Shown here in pieces: positions 1 to 8,337 of a stretch of DNA of 47,795 nucleotides (the first letter of the stretch is position 1; each line of letters begins with the position of its first letter). The DNA comes from an uncultured Collinsella sp. GTDB lineage: Bacteria; Actinomycetota; Coriobacteriia; Coriobacteriales; Coriobacteriaceae. The stretch covers positions 1 through 47,795 of the forward strand of contig URCS01000007.1 in NCBI GenBank assembly GCA_900546455.1, read 5' to 3'. A model generated the notes under the pieces. It did not search any database, was not told the origin of the DNA, and saw only the letters and a program-made list of their open reading frames with translations. Made by a program: the position numbers and the translations under genes.

Positions 1-53
1 CCCGCGACCCCAACCTTGGCAAGGTTGTGCTCTACCAACTGAGCCATGTCCGC
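1..53 (-). tRNA. tRNA-Gly (GCC), 3' end cut by the window edge
   Basis: Read on the minus strand the gene starts GCGGACATGGCTCAGTTGG, which is a normal acceptor 5' strand plus D-arm. The anticodon stem CAACC/GGTTG encloses the loop TTGCCAA, giving anticodon GCC (plus-strand bases 18-20). The T-arm begins but the 3' acceptor strand lies beyond base 1, so the gene is partial only because the window ends. Confidence 0.9.
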
Positions 54-65
54 TTGCGGGTTATT

Positions 66-113
66 AATTTACGCGAGTTGCCCAAAAGACGCAAGTACTT
101 TTTTCAAAAAAGT
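66..113 (-). promoter_or_regulatory. promoter of tRNA-Gly with upstream AT palindrome
   Basis: On the minus strand a -35 box TTGCGT (89-94) is followed after 17 nt by a -10 box TAAATT (66-71). Two bases upstream of the -35 TTGC sits the perfect odd palindrome ACTTTTTTGAAAAAAGT (97-113). The same 17-mer stands in the same place before tRNA-Leu. The boxes are inferred by eye; the palindrome is directly visible. Confidence 0.6.
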
Positions 114-158
114 TGCCGGCCGCATGTTCTTGGTAGCCAAACACGCTAAAGCGATTGG

Positions 159-905
159 CTAGGCACGCGATTCCAGCGCTCCGCTAAACAGCTTCACCAT
201 CTGCACGCGCGTGCCAGCGCCGTCTGTACGACGAGCAACATCCACGTTATCGACGAGCAAACGCATAAGCTTGATACCACGGCCGCGCTCCTCAGATGCG
301 ACCGGTTCGCTCGTTTCATCGATAGAATAGCCAGCACCTCGATCAAGCACCTCAACCACGACGCGATCGCCATAGGCCTGAACCGTCAGGATGCACCCGA
401 TGCCGCCCGCATGGTCATACGCGTTGCCCAGCGCCTCTCCCGATGCCAATGCGACGTCGTAGCGCTCGTCGCGGCGCAACGGAAGCGACTCGAGGAGCTC
501 GGCAATACGGTGCCGATAATATGGGAGGTTCTCGATACCCTGGCGCACCTCGACGCTCTTGCTCCAGCGCGGCAACTCCCCTACTGGAATGGCAGGAATC
601 GACTCCCGCGTCGGACCTGCAACATGAAGGATATCGACGAGACGGGCAATCTCCAAAAAGCGAACGACCTCGTCGGACGCATTGACAAGCGAAAGCAGGC
701 CCTCGCGCCTCATGAGTTCTCGGGCACGTGTGAGCAAAAACGCCAAGCCTGTCGAATCGATAAAGCCCACAGCTTGGCAATTGATGACAACGCGACGCAC
801 GCCGCGGTCAATCAAAGCATCTAACCGCCGGCGCAACACTGGCACCGAGGCGATGTCGATATCGCTCGGTGGCGTCAAAACCGCTATGTCATTCCACTCA
901 TTCAT
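159..905 (-). CDS. fused STAS anti-sigma antagonist and HATPase anti-sigma kinase (RsbV-RsbW-like)
   Basis: A 248-residue protein joining two halves of a partner-switching module. Residues about 1-100 form a STAS domain with the phosphorylatable motif FIDSTGL. Residues about 125-248 form a GHKL/HATPase domain with an N-box (GEALGNAYDHA), a G1 box (LDRGAGY) and a G2-like ERGRGIKLM. In the usual system RsbV and RsbW are separate proteins that bind each other reversibly, so a single chain is unusual. ATG at 905 is preferred over the in-frame TTG at 923 because GGGGAA lies about 10 nt upstream. The gene follows the PP2C phosphatase by 80 nt, and that phosphatase would be expected to dephosphorylate the STAS serine. 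No sigma factor gene is in view. Confidence 0.85.
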   Translation of the reverse strand: MNEWNDIAVLTPPSDIDIASVPVLRRRLDALIDRGVRRVVINCQAVGFIDSTGLAFLLTRARELMRREGLLSLVNASDEVVRFLEIARLVDILHVAGPTRESIPAIPVGELPRWSKSVEVRQGIENLPYYRHRIAELLESLPLRRDERYDVALASGEALGNAYDHAGGIGCILTVQAYGDRVVVEVLDRGAGYSIDETSEPVASEERGRGIKLMRLLVDNVDVARRTDGAGTRVQMVKLFSGALESRA

Positions 906-985
906 ACGACCATGGTTCCCCAAAAGAGCTTGTTCGATGCATGCGTTTCCGCAGCCGTGCGGATTCGTCCTCCCGGCACCGCTGT

Positions 986-3331
986 TTAGGACCTGCCCCG
1001 CAAAAACTCAAGGGACACCAGTGCGATATCGTCGTCCAACGCCGACTCGGTAAAGCGATCAAGTTCTCCCAAGACCTTGCCGCAGATGCCCGATACGCCC
1101 TCGCCCGAAACCGATAGCAAAAGATCGCGCAGGCGCTGTTCGCCAAAGAACGCCCCCGTGCGGTCGCGCGCCTCAATCGTTCCATCGGTATACATAAAGA
1201 GCATGTCACCAGGAGCGAACGTAAAGGAACCCGTCTCGTACACCATACTTTCGAATGCACCGATCACACCCGACTGGCAGCCAAGGAGCTCGACCTCTCC
1301 CCCGCGAGCCTCGCTGCCGCCAAGCGGCACCGACTCGGGCCTAATGAGCATGGTGGGGGGATGACCCGCCGAACAGTAGGTCGCGCGTCCCGCCTTAAGA
1401 TCAATCTTGGCGATAAAGGCCGTCACGAACGTCTCGACCCTCGAGAAGCCCATGAGCATGCTGTTGAGGGAGCGTGCCATGCGAGCAGGGCCCGCACCCT
1501 CCCAGGCATATGCCGTCAGAGCCGTCTTGACGAGTGCGGACATGGATGCCGCCTCGATACCCTTGCCGGACACATCACCCAGAATCATAACGGCGCAGTC
1601 GTCGGGAAGCCGGATAAGCGTATAGAAGTCACCGCCGACCAATGCGGAGTTCGTAGCCGACAGGTACACCGAATCGGTCGCGATGCCCGGAACATCGCCG
1701 AGTGAATTCCTCATACCGATCTGAAGCGTCTGGGCGATATGGCGCTCCTCACGCTTTTGCGACTCGCCTTCATAGATCAACTCAAAATCGTGGGCCAAGT
1801 GCACCAGGTAGTCGTATTCAAGGTCGTCAATCGGCTCTTGACTGCCATCGCGAAGCAGCAAGGCACGCGTCGTCGGCCCCTTGGCAACGTCGGCGGGCAC
1901 GATAGCGTCGTTGTTCCGTTGAACGCCAGCCTCCGGACGAACGCGCCCCGCTTCAATGCCGGAATCGACATAGAGACCCTGGCATGGCAGACCGTGCGCT
2001 CTCAGCCATCCGCCCATGGGCATGGACTCGTCAACACGGGTCAGGCGTACATGCTTAAGATCGTCAGCGCTCGCACCACCCAGAACCGACGCCTCAAAGC
2101 CATCCGATGCGGCTCCCAAACGAGCAGCGGGCGCCGTAGTCGAAAAGAAGAGTGACTCCGGGTCTCCAGGCAACGCCACGCGGCTGCCACCCTCAAAATC
2201 AATGACATAGGCCTCGAGGCCTGCATCGTACTCCACAGGGCAAAAATGGCAATTGAGCACAGCGCAGATTTCGGAGGACACGGCGCGCGAAGCAGCGACC
2301 GGATCATCAAGATAGGTAAAGAGCTCATCGCGCAGCACATTGAGCGAGCGACCCAATTCTGCGGTACGGCGTGAGCGCAGGCTCGACGCCATACCGACCA
2401 ACTGGATGGACAGGTAATCGCAAATGACCTCGAGCACGTTAACGTCATAGGCAAGCGGCGCCTGGGGGCGCTTCCAACCAACTTCCAGCACACCGAGCAC
2501 CTGCGTGCCGTAAAACACGGGAAGACAGATCTCGCTGCGATACGGGGGCATATCCTGCACGCGCAGCAAGTGCTTGGAACGATTATCCAAATCCATGAAC
2601 ATGCCCGAAGCAACCCGATCGCCCTCAAGGTCCTGCTGAATCGACAGGCGACAGGCACGCGACTCGCGAAGCACGTAGGTCGGAATGCCCGCGCCGTACG
2701 GCATAAACTCGGGCAGATAGCTGTCCTCAAGCTCCTTAGAAACACCGCGGAGCTTAAAGCCGCCGCTCTCGGAAAAATAGATAGCCGCACCGGAGGCATC
2801 GAGCGTTCCAACGAGCTGATTCAAAACGGTATCGAGCAAGCTGGGGAGCTCATCGGAACCCACGGTACTCATAATGACCGAAAGGGTGCCCGAAAGGCGT
2901 TTATTCGCCACCCTAAGCTCCGATAGCGCACGTTTGAGCTGACGATCGTGGGAATACTGCTCTTCGATGCTGTGAAGCGCCACCAAGACACGCGGTGCAC
3001 GACGTCCAAAGATACGCGGAGGCGTAACGGAACCCGCGCGAACCAAGACGGGAATAAAAGACCCGTCGCTCAGCTTGAGCATCAGCTCGCTCTCGGAGCC
3101 ATCGGTCTCAAACGGCAAACGATGTTCGGTCGCGCGCTCAAAGGCAGACGAGAACAGAACGTCTTTGACATCACCGTTGATGACGTCAGCGCGCTCCTCG
3201 CACATCAGGTCGAGCAAACGATTATTCACATGCAGAATGGTTCCGTCGAGCTCACAGATGATGACAGCATCGCTCGTGATCTCGACCAGTTGGGCAACGT
3301 CTGCCCACTCGTTGCGCTCAAGCGTTTCCAT
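986..3331 (-). CDS. PAS/GAF sensor SpoIIE-type serine phosphatase (RsbU/RsbP-like)
   Basis: A 781-residue cytoplasmic protein. Residues about 10-115 look like a PAS domain, about 155-315 a GAF domain, and about 320-520 a second divergent GAF-like region. A charged linker leads into a PP2C/SpoIIE catalytic domain from about residue 535. Metal-binding motifs of that family are present: VGGDFYTL, GDVSGKG, YTDG and a C-terminal DDDIALV. Family knowledge says such enzymes dephosphorylate an anti-anti-sigma STAS domain in response to a sensed signal. The next gene downstream encodes a STAS-kinase fusion, its likely substrate. ATG at 3331 is chosen over GTG at 3343 because GAGG lies 6 nt before it. 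The signal sensed cannot be deduced. Confidence 0.88.
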   Translation of the reverse strand: METLERNEWADVAQLVEITSDAVIICELDGTILHVNNRLLDLMCEERADVINGDVKDVLFSSAFERATEHRLPFETDGSESELMLKLSDGSFIPVLVRAGSVTPPRIFGRRAPRVLVALHSIEEQYSHDRQLKRALSELRVANKRLSGTLSVIMSTVGSDELPSLLDTVLNQLVGTLDASGAAIYFSESGGFKLRGVSKELEDSYLPEFMPYGAGIPTYVLRESRACRLSIQQDLEGDRVASGMFMDLDNRSKHLLRVQDMPPYRSEICLPVFYGTQVLGVLEVGWKRPQAPLAYDVNVLEVICDYLSIQLVGMASSLRSRRTAELGRSLNVLRDELFTYLDDPVAASRAVSSEICAVLNCHFCPVEYDAGLEAYVIDFEGGSRVALPGDPESLFFSTTAPAARLGAASDGFEASVLGGASADDLKHVRLTRVDESMPMGGWLRAHGLPCQGLYVDSGIEAGRVRPEAGVQRNNDAIVPADVAKGPTTRALLLRDGSQEPIDDLEYDYLVHLAHDFELIYEGESQKREERHIAQTLQIGMRNSLGDVPGIATDSVYLSATNSALVGGDFYTLIRLPDDCAVMILGDVSGKGIEAASMSALVKTALTAYAWEGAGPARMARSLNSMLMGFSRVETFVTAFIAKIDLKAGRATYCSAGHPPTMLIRPESVPLGGSEARGGEVELLGCQSGVIGAFESMVYETGSFTFAPGDMLFMYTDGTIEARDRTGAFFGEQRLRDLLLSVSGEGVSGICGKVLGELDRFTESALDDDIALVSLEFLRGRS

Positions 3332-3357
3332 CGTGGACCTCACCGTCTATCGGTAAC

Positions 3358-3379
3358 AAAAAAGCCTCCGAAGAGGCTT
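3358..3379 (-). terminator. rho-independent terminator of tRNA-Leu
   Basis: On the minus strand AGCCTC, loop TTCG, GAGGCT is followed by a T-run (complement of 3358-3363). It lies about 12 nt beyond the tRNA 3' end and separates the tRNA from the phosphatase gene. Confidence 0.85.
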
Positions 3380-3390
3380 CTCAAATGCGA

Positions 3391-3480
3391 TGGTGTCGGA
3401 GGCGGGACTTGAACCCGCATGACCAAAAAGCGGTCACTAGCACCTCAAGCTAGCGCGTCTGCCAATTCCGCCACTCCGAC
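3391..3480 (-). tRNA. tRNA-Leu (GAG)
   Basis: The acceptor strands GTCGGAG and CTCCGAC pair, and the 3' CCA is encoded (3391-3393). The anticodon stem CTAGC/GCTAG holds the loop TTGAGGT with anticodon GAG. A long variable arm (TGACC..GGTCA), typical of class II tRNAs, confirms Leu. The T-arm carries GGTTCAAGTCC. Confidence 0.95.
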
Positions 3481-3537
3481 ATGCTATGTTGTTGATTTGC
3501 GCTTCGTTTTGTTGGACCCGCGCGTTCAACGATGAAG

Positions 3538-3586
3538 ATAATAACCTATGATTCGAGAACTGTGCAAGCACTTTTTTCAAAAAAGT
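3538..3586 (-). promoter_or_regulatory. promoter of tRNA-Leu with upstream AT palindrome
   Basis: On the minus strand a -35 box TTGCAC (3562-3567) is followed after 18 nt by a -10 box TATTAT (3538-3543). The palindrome ACTTTTTTGAAAAAAGT (3570-3586) ends two bases before the -35 TTGC, exactly as in the tRNA-Gly promoter. Confidence 0.65.
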
Positions 3587-3624
3587 TTACGAATTTGTAG
3601 ATGTGCAGGTAGACGGACCTGTTC

Positions 3625-3749
3625 GGGCCGGAATGAGGTTGCTTTCCAACGCGTCCTCGGGCATGCGGCAATATTTTGCTCCGCGCTTCGCGCTACAAAA
3701 TAATGCCGCCCCCTGCGGAATGCGTTGGAAAGCAACCTCATTCCGGCCC
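3625..3749. repeat. large nested inverted repeat, element A
   Basis: Perfect 28-bp arms at 3625-3652 and 3722-3749 (starting GGGCCGGAATGAGG) enclose a second 14-bp stem at 3665-3678/3696-3709 with one mismatch, and a small GCGC/GCGC stem at the tip. The whole could fold into one hairpin of about 125 nt. It has no T-run and no coding sign. It resembles element B at 3931-4057 in design and in a GTTGCTTT core. Confidence 0.85.
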
Positions 3750-3810
3750 TAGGGGAACGTACTCCAGGCACCGTTCTCAAACATGTTCTGGGGGCTGATG
3801 TAAATTTGGT

Positions 3811-3865
3811 GGCTCGGCAAAGCCGAGCCCTTATATGGGGAGGCCGGAGCCAAAGCTCCGGCCTC
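3811..3865. repeat. two short perfect hairpins between elements A and B
   Basis: GGCTCGGC/GCCGAGCC (3811-3818/3822-3829) and the 11-bp pair GAGGCCGGAGC/GCTCCGGCCTC (3840-3850/3855-3865). They lie downstream of the oppF stop. Transcript ends could form here, but neither has a clear T-run. Confidence 0.6.
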
Positions 3866-3930
3866 ACTCAATTTCTTATTAGATAAAGTGAGCGATCGAG
3901 GAATCGCACTCCCCCTGCCGAGTTACCGCA

Positions 3931-4057
3931 GGGCCCGCCCTGGCGTTGCTTTTCAGAACATCCCGCAGGACGCAAGAAACCCCCGCCGCACGAAGTGCGC
4001 AGCGGGGGTTTCTTGCATGTCCGAGGACGTTCTGAAAAGCAACGCCAGGGCGGGCCC
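3931..4057. repeat. large nested inverted repeat, element B
   Basis: Perfect 29-bp arms at 3931-3959 and 4029-4057 (starting GGGCCCGCCCTGG) enclose a perfect 15-bp stem GCAAGAAACCCCCGC/GCGGGGGTTTCTTGC (3972-3986/4002-4016) and a tip stem CGCAC/GTGCG (3987-3991/3995-3999). The element ends 14 bp from the oppF stop codon. It may protect or terminate the opp mRNA or be a small non-coding repeat element. Confidence 0.85.
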
Positions 4058-4071
4058 GGACAAACAACCGA

Positions 4072-5100
4072 CTACAGGTCGATGTGCGATTCCTTGATCG
4101 GGAACGGCTCGGCGAAGTGGCAGGCGCAGCAGTGGCCCGGGGCAACTTCCTTAAACTCGGGAAGCTTCTCGGAGCAGATGCCCTGCGCGATCGGGCAGCG
4201 CGTGTGGAAACGGCAGCCGGTCGGCGGATCCAGCGGTGACGGCGGATCGCCGGCGAGGATGATGCGCTTGCGGGTCTTCTGGATATCAGGATCGGGCACC
4301 GGCACGGCAGACAGCAGCGACTGCGTGTACGGATGGTGAGGCTCGCTGTAGAGCGTCTTCCAGTCCGAAACCTCGACCATCTTGCCCAGATACATAACGG
4401 CAACGCGATCAGAAATGTGCTGCACGACGGAGAGGTCGTGAGCAATGAAGAGATAAGCAGTACCGAACTTATCCTGAAGCTCCTTCAGCAGGTTCAAAAC
4501 CTGGGCCTGAATGGAAACGTCAAGTGCAGAGACAGGCTCGTCGCAGATGATCAGCTTGGGCTTCAGAGCGAACGCGCGGGCAATGCCGACACGCTGACGC
4601 TGACCGCCGGAGAACTCGTGCGGATAGCGGTTGATGTGCTCGGGGTTCAGACCGACGACGTCCAGCAGCTCGCGGACGCGCTCGATACGCTCCTCCTTGG
4701 TACCTACGCCGTGAATGGTCATGGGCTCGGAGACGATCTCGCCGATGGTCATACGAGGGTTCAGCGAAGCATAAGGATCCTGGAAGATAAACTGCATCTC
4801 GCGACGCATGTCCTTGATCTCATGCTTGCTCATCTCGGCAACATCTTTGCCCTGGAAGAACACCTTACCGGCGGTCGGCTTGGTCAAGCGCATGATGGTG
4901 CGACCCGTCGTGGACTTACCGCAACCAGACTCACCAACCAGACCAAAGGTCTCGCCAGGATAAATCTCAAAAGAGATGTCATTTACAGCAGAGACGACAC
5001 GCTTGGAAAAACGCTTGGCGAACATGCCGGACTCAGCGGGGAACTCCTTAGAGAGGTGCTCGACCTTCAGCAACGGAGTACGCTCGTTGGTATCTGCCAT
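4072..5100 (-). CDS. oppF: oligopeptide ABC transporter ATP-binding protein, OppF/DppF type
   Basis: A 342-residue ABC ATPase that would power peptide import together with OppD. It carries Walker A GESGCGKST, signature SGGQRQR, Walker B LIICDEPVSALD and H-loop AHDL. The C-terminal oligopeptide-transporter extension is present with its cysteines (CRFHTRCP then ICSEK then CCACHF). Last gene of the opp cluster. Its ATG overlaps the oppD stop by one base (TAATG) with GGAGG just upstream, so the two are translationally coupled. Substrate class (dipeptide or oligopeptide) cannot be fixed from sequence. Confidence 0.93.
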   Translation of the reverse strand: MADTNERTPLLKVEHLSKEFPAESGMFAKRFSKRVVSAVNDISFEIYPGETFGLVGESGCGKSTTGRTIMRLTKPTAGKVFFQGKDVAEMSKHEIKDMRREMQFIFQDPYASLNPRMTIGEIVSEPMTIHGVGTKEERIERVRELLDVVGLNPEHINRYPHEFSGGQRQRVGIARAFALKPKLIICDEPVSALDVSIQAQVLNLLKELQDKFGTAYLFIAHDLSVVQHISDRVAVMYLGKMVEVSDWKTLYSEPHHPYTQSLLSAVPVPDPDIQKTRKRIILAGDPPSPLDPPTGCRFHTRCPIAQGICSEKLPEFKEVAPGHCCACHFAEPFPIKESHIDL

Positions 5101-6191
5101 TACGCCTCGCCTCCCTTCTTGGAATCCTTGCGCGTACGGGACGTCTCAGGAGCGTTCTTGAGAAACTCGGGGTCACCGGAGTAGTGGCACGCAGAGTAAT
5201 GACCAGACTCGGTGACAACGCGCTCGGGGCGCTGCTTGCGGCACTTATCGGTCGCATAGGGACAACGAGGCGAGAACACGCAGCCCTCGGGCAGGTTCAT
5301 GAGCGAAGGCGGGTTGCCGTGAATCGGCGTAAGCGGCTTCTTCTCTTCGATGGCCTGCTCCGGGATGGAGCGGATAAGGCCCCAGGTGTAGGGGTGGCGG
5401 CTCTCGTAGAAAATTTCCTCAGCAGTACCGAACTCGACGGGACGGCCGGCGTACATAACCATGATCTTGTCGGCCATGTCGGCGACGACGCCCAGGTCAT
5501 GGGTAATCATGATGATGGCGTTGCCGTTCTTCTCCTGCATTTCCTGCATGAGCTCGATAATCTGAGCCTGAATGGTAACGTCCAGGGCAGTCGTGGGCTC
5601 GTCGGCAATCAGAATATCGGGATCGCAGGCAAGAGCCATAGCGATCATGACACGCTGACGCATACCGCCGGAGAACTGGTGCGGATACTCATTGACGCGC
5701 TTCTCGGGCTCGGGGATACCCACGAGGTCCAAAAGCTCGGTAGCGCGCTTGAGCGCCTCCTGCTTGGAGTAGCCACAGTGCAGACGAAGACCCTCGCCCA
5801 CCTGCTTGCCAATCTTATAGACCGGGTTCAAGGAGGTCATAGGATCCTGGAAGATCATCGCGATGTCGTTACCGCGAATGTGCTGCATCTCTTCCTCGGT
5901 CATTTCGAGGATGGAGCGACCGCGATAGCGAACGTCACCGCCCTCAATCTTTCCCGGAGGCATCGAGATAAGGCCCATGATGGTCATGGCGGTCACGGAC
6001 TTACCGGAGCCGGACTCACCGACGACGCCCAGGGTCTCGCCGCGATCGAGCGTGTAGGAGACACCGTCGACAGCGCGAACAACGCCATCCTCGGTGTGGA
6101 AATACATCTTAAGGTCATCGACCTCGAGCAGATGCTGGCCCTCAGGAACCGGCTGGTCCTTCAGGTCCACATAGTTCTTGTTCTTCTTCAT
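5100..6191 (-). CDS. oppD: oligopeptide ABC transporter ATP-binding protein, OppD/DppD type
   Basis: A 363-residue ABC ATPase, partner of OppF. It has Walker A GESGSGKSV, signature SGGMRQR, Walker B LIADEPTTALD, H-loop THDL, and a C-terminal extension with the family's cysteine pattern (CVFSPRCP, DKCRKQ, SACHY). In related OppD/DppD proteins these cysteines can hold an iron-sulfur cluster; that is family knowledge, not visible here. It starts 2 nt after the oppC stop, with AAGGA about 9 nt before ATG. Confidence 0.93.
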   Translation of the reverse strand: MKKNKNYVDLKDQPVPEGQHLLEVDDLKMYFHTEDGVVRAVDGVSYTLDRGETLGVVGESGSGKSVTAMTIMGLISMPPGKIEGGDVRYRGRSILEMTEEEMQHIRGNDIAMIFQDPMTSLNPVYKIGKQVGEGLRLHCGYSKQEALKRATELLDLVGIPEPEKRVNEYPHQFSGGMRQRVMIAMALACDPDILIADEPTTALDVTIQAQIIELMQEMQEKNGNAIIMITHDLGVVADMADKIMVMYAGRPVEFGTAEEIFYESRHPYTWGLIRSIPEQAIEEKKPLTPIHGNPPSLMNLPEGCVFSPRCPYATDKCRKQRPERVVTESGHYSACHYSGDPEFLKNAPETSRTRKDSKKGGEA

Positions 6192-6193
6192 CC

Positions 6194-7129
6194 TTATGCG
6201 TCCTTCATCTTGACGTCGAGGGCGTCGCGCAGACCATCACCCAACAGGGTGAAGGCGAGCACCGTCGAGAGAATTGCCAGACCGGGCATGATCATCATCC
6301 AGGGAGCGGTCAGAAGATACTGCTGACCGTCCTGAATCATGGAGCCCCACGAAGGCGTAGGCGGAATAACGCCCATGCCGAGGAAGGACAGAGCGGACTC
6401 GGTCAGAATGGCGCCACCAATGTTCATGGTCGCGTAGACCACGATGGAGGCGACGGAGTTCGGGAAGATGTGACGCACGACGATACGAGCATCGGATGCA
6501 CCCATCGCGCGCGCAGCATCAACATAGTCGTTTTCCTTGACCGTCAAGATTGCAGAGCGGAAGACGCGCGCAATCGAAGGCCAGCCGAGAATACCGATGG
6601 CGATAAAGACGTTCTGAAGGCCACGGCCGATAACGGCGATCATGGCGACAACGAACAGCACGTACGGGAACGCCAGGAAGATGTCCGCACAGCGCATGAT
6701 GATCGTATCCCAGATGCCGCCGTAGAAACCCGCCAGAGCACCCATGACCAGACCGATCAGCGTGGAGATCGCGGTGGCCATAATGCCGACGGACAGCGAA
6801 ACGCGCGCACCGTAGATAACGCGGACGAGAATGTCACGACCAAGGGCGTCGGTGCCAAACGGGTGCTCTGCACACGGAGCCAGCAGCGACGTCTCGGCCA
6901 TGGTGGTCGAGTCGGAAGCCGTCGGCGAACCGAGCCAGGGCTTAGCCCACAGATCTGCGGTCAGTGCAACCACAACGACGATGATGATCCAGCAGACACC
7001 GATAACGGCGAGCTTGTTCTTACGAAGACGCTTAAAAGCGTCGCCCCACAGCGTGCGGGACTTGGCGGGAGCAGATGCGGCCTTGGTGGCGGTAGCCTGC
7101 TCCTGAGACTGAGAATCAGTTTCCTGCAT
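6194..7129 (-). CDS. oppC: oligopeptide ABC transporter permease, OppC/DppC type
   Basis: A 311-residue inner-membrane permease. A hydrophilic N-terminus rich in Gln and Ala (about 30 residues) precedes the first membrane segment (AVIGVCWIIIVVVVALTA). The family landmark HPFGTDALGRDILVRVIYGARVS and a cytoplasmic EAA-like loop (DYVDAARAMGASDARIVVRHIFPN) are present, along with five to six membrane segments. GGGAGG lies 8 nt before ATG. It pairs with OppB to form the channel. Confidence 0.93.
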   Translation of the reverse strand: MQETDSQSQEQATATKAASAPAKSRTLWGDAFKRLRKNKLAVIGVCWIIIVVVVALTADLWAKPWLGSPTASDSTTMAETSLLAPCAEHPFGTDALGRDILVRVIYGARVSLSVGIMATAISTLIGLVMGALAGFYGGIWDTIIMRCADIFLAFPYVLFVVAMIAVIGRGLQNVFIAIGILGWPSIARVFRSAILTVKENDYVDAARAMGASDARIVVRHIFPNSVASIVVYATMNIGGAILTESALSFLGMGVIPPTPSWGSMIQDGQQYLLTAPWMMIMPGLAILSTVLAFTLLGDGLRDALDVKMKDA

Positions 7130-7143
7130 GAGACGTACCTCCC

Positions 7144-8181
7144 TTAGGCCTTATCCGACGGACCGCCAAGGCGGATGCGTGGGTCGAGGAATGCATAGCT
7201 AATGTCGACGAGCAGGTTGATCACCATAACGACGACGACGATGAGCGTAACGCCGCCCATAACGATGGGCCAGTCACGCATGCTAATGGCGCGATAGACC
7301 TCATAGCCGATACCGGGCCAGTTAAAGACCGTCTCGGTCAGGATGGCGCCCGAAAGCATGCCACCAAAGTCGACACCAATATAGGTAACGACGGGGATGA
7401 GTGCATTCTTAAGCGCATGCTTGACGATGATCGCGCGATTGGAGAGACCCTTCGCCTTTGCCGTACGGATGTAATCCTGGTTCATGACGTCAAGCAGCTG
7501 CGAGCGCATAATGCGGGCAGCATAAGCGGTCGAAACCGAAGCCAGCGTAATGGTCGGAAGCACATAGTGCATCCAATCCTGATACTGAGAGCTGGAACCG
7601 CCGGCACCCGAGATCGGCATGGAGATTGCACCGCCCGTGGCGTCCTTGAGGATGACGCCAAAGAACAGCTGCAGCAACATACCGAGCCAGAAGGCCGGGA
7701 CCGCAACGAGGATCGACGTGGTGAGCGTTACCAAAATATCCCAGAAGGAATAACGCTTTACCGCCGAAATGATACCCGCACCGATACCCATAATTGCCTC
7801 GAGCACGATGGCGCACGCGGCAAGTTTGACCGTATACGGATACTTCTGGGCAAAGATATCCGTAACCGGCAGCTTGCGCTGATACGAATTGCCCAGATCG
7901 CCATGAAGCAGGCCGTTCATGTAATACAAGTAACGGTCCACGAGCGACGTTTGAACGGGGTCGCCGTTCTCGTCAAGGATCGCGTTGCCGTCCTCGTCCG
8001 TCTGGACCAGGTGATAGCGAACGCGAAGCTGAAGCTCCACCTCGGGGGACAGAGCCTTGTCTCCACCGATCAGCTTGATCGGATCTCCCGGCACGATATT
8101 CTGGAGGGCGAACAGAATCAGCGTAACGCCCAAAAACACCGGGATGAACTGAAGCACACGTTTAACGATGTACTTACCCAT
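7144..8181 (-). CDS. oppB: oligopeptide ABC transporter permease, OppB/DppB type
   Basis: A 345-residue permease that begins with the typical MGKYIVKRVLQFIPVFLGVTLILF membrane segment followed by VPGDP. The region of residues 60-90 (ENGDPVQTSLVDRYLYY) is a periplasmic-side loop, and the EAA loop reads DYIRTAKAKGLSNRAIIVKHALKNALIP. ATG is preceded by GGGGAG. A strong hairpin separates it from the binding-protein gene upstream. Confidence 0.93.
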   Translation of the reverse strand: MGKYIVKRVLQFIPVFLGVTLILFALQNIVPGDPIKLIGGDKALSPEVELQLRVRYHLVQTDEDGNAILDENGDPVQTSLVDRYLYYMNGLLHGDLGNSYQRKLPVTDIFAQKYPYTVKLAACAIVLEAIMGIGAGIISAVKRYSFWDILVTLTTSILVAVPAFWLGMLLQLFFGVILKDATGGAISMPISGAGGSSSQYQDWMHYVLPTITLASVSTAYAARIMRSQLLDVMNQDYIRTAKAKGLSNRAIIVKHALKNALIPVVTYIGVDFGGMLSGAILTETVFNWPGIGYEVYRAISMRDWPIVMGGVTLIVVVVMVINLLVDISYAFLDPRIRLGGPSDKA

Positions 8182-8211
8182 ACCACTCCCCTATCTAGGG
8201 ATTAACCTAAA

Positions 8212-8241
8212 TGGGATGCCGATCGCCAGACCGGCATCCCA
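8212..8241 (-). promoter_or_regulatory. intercistronic hairpin after oppA
   Basis: Arms TGGGATGCCG (8212-8221) and CGGCATCCCA (8232-8241) are a perfect 10-bp pair between oppA and oppB. No good T-run follows on the minus strand. Such structures often protect the binding-protein mRNA and lower expression of the membrane genes; that role is inferred. Confidence 0.65.
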
Positions 8242-8337
8242 AAATTACCATCAGCCAGTTTACCCCAGGTTAGGGAGAACTGTATGTTTCCCATGAGGTC
8301 TACGTAAATACTTGACCCTCACGGAAGCTGCAAACTC

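Noticed and set aside
3879..4445. Possible small genes with matching peptides on both strands around 3888-4445
   Set aside because: The similar peptides on both strands are produced by the inverted repeat at 3931-4057, and there is no ribosome site.
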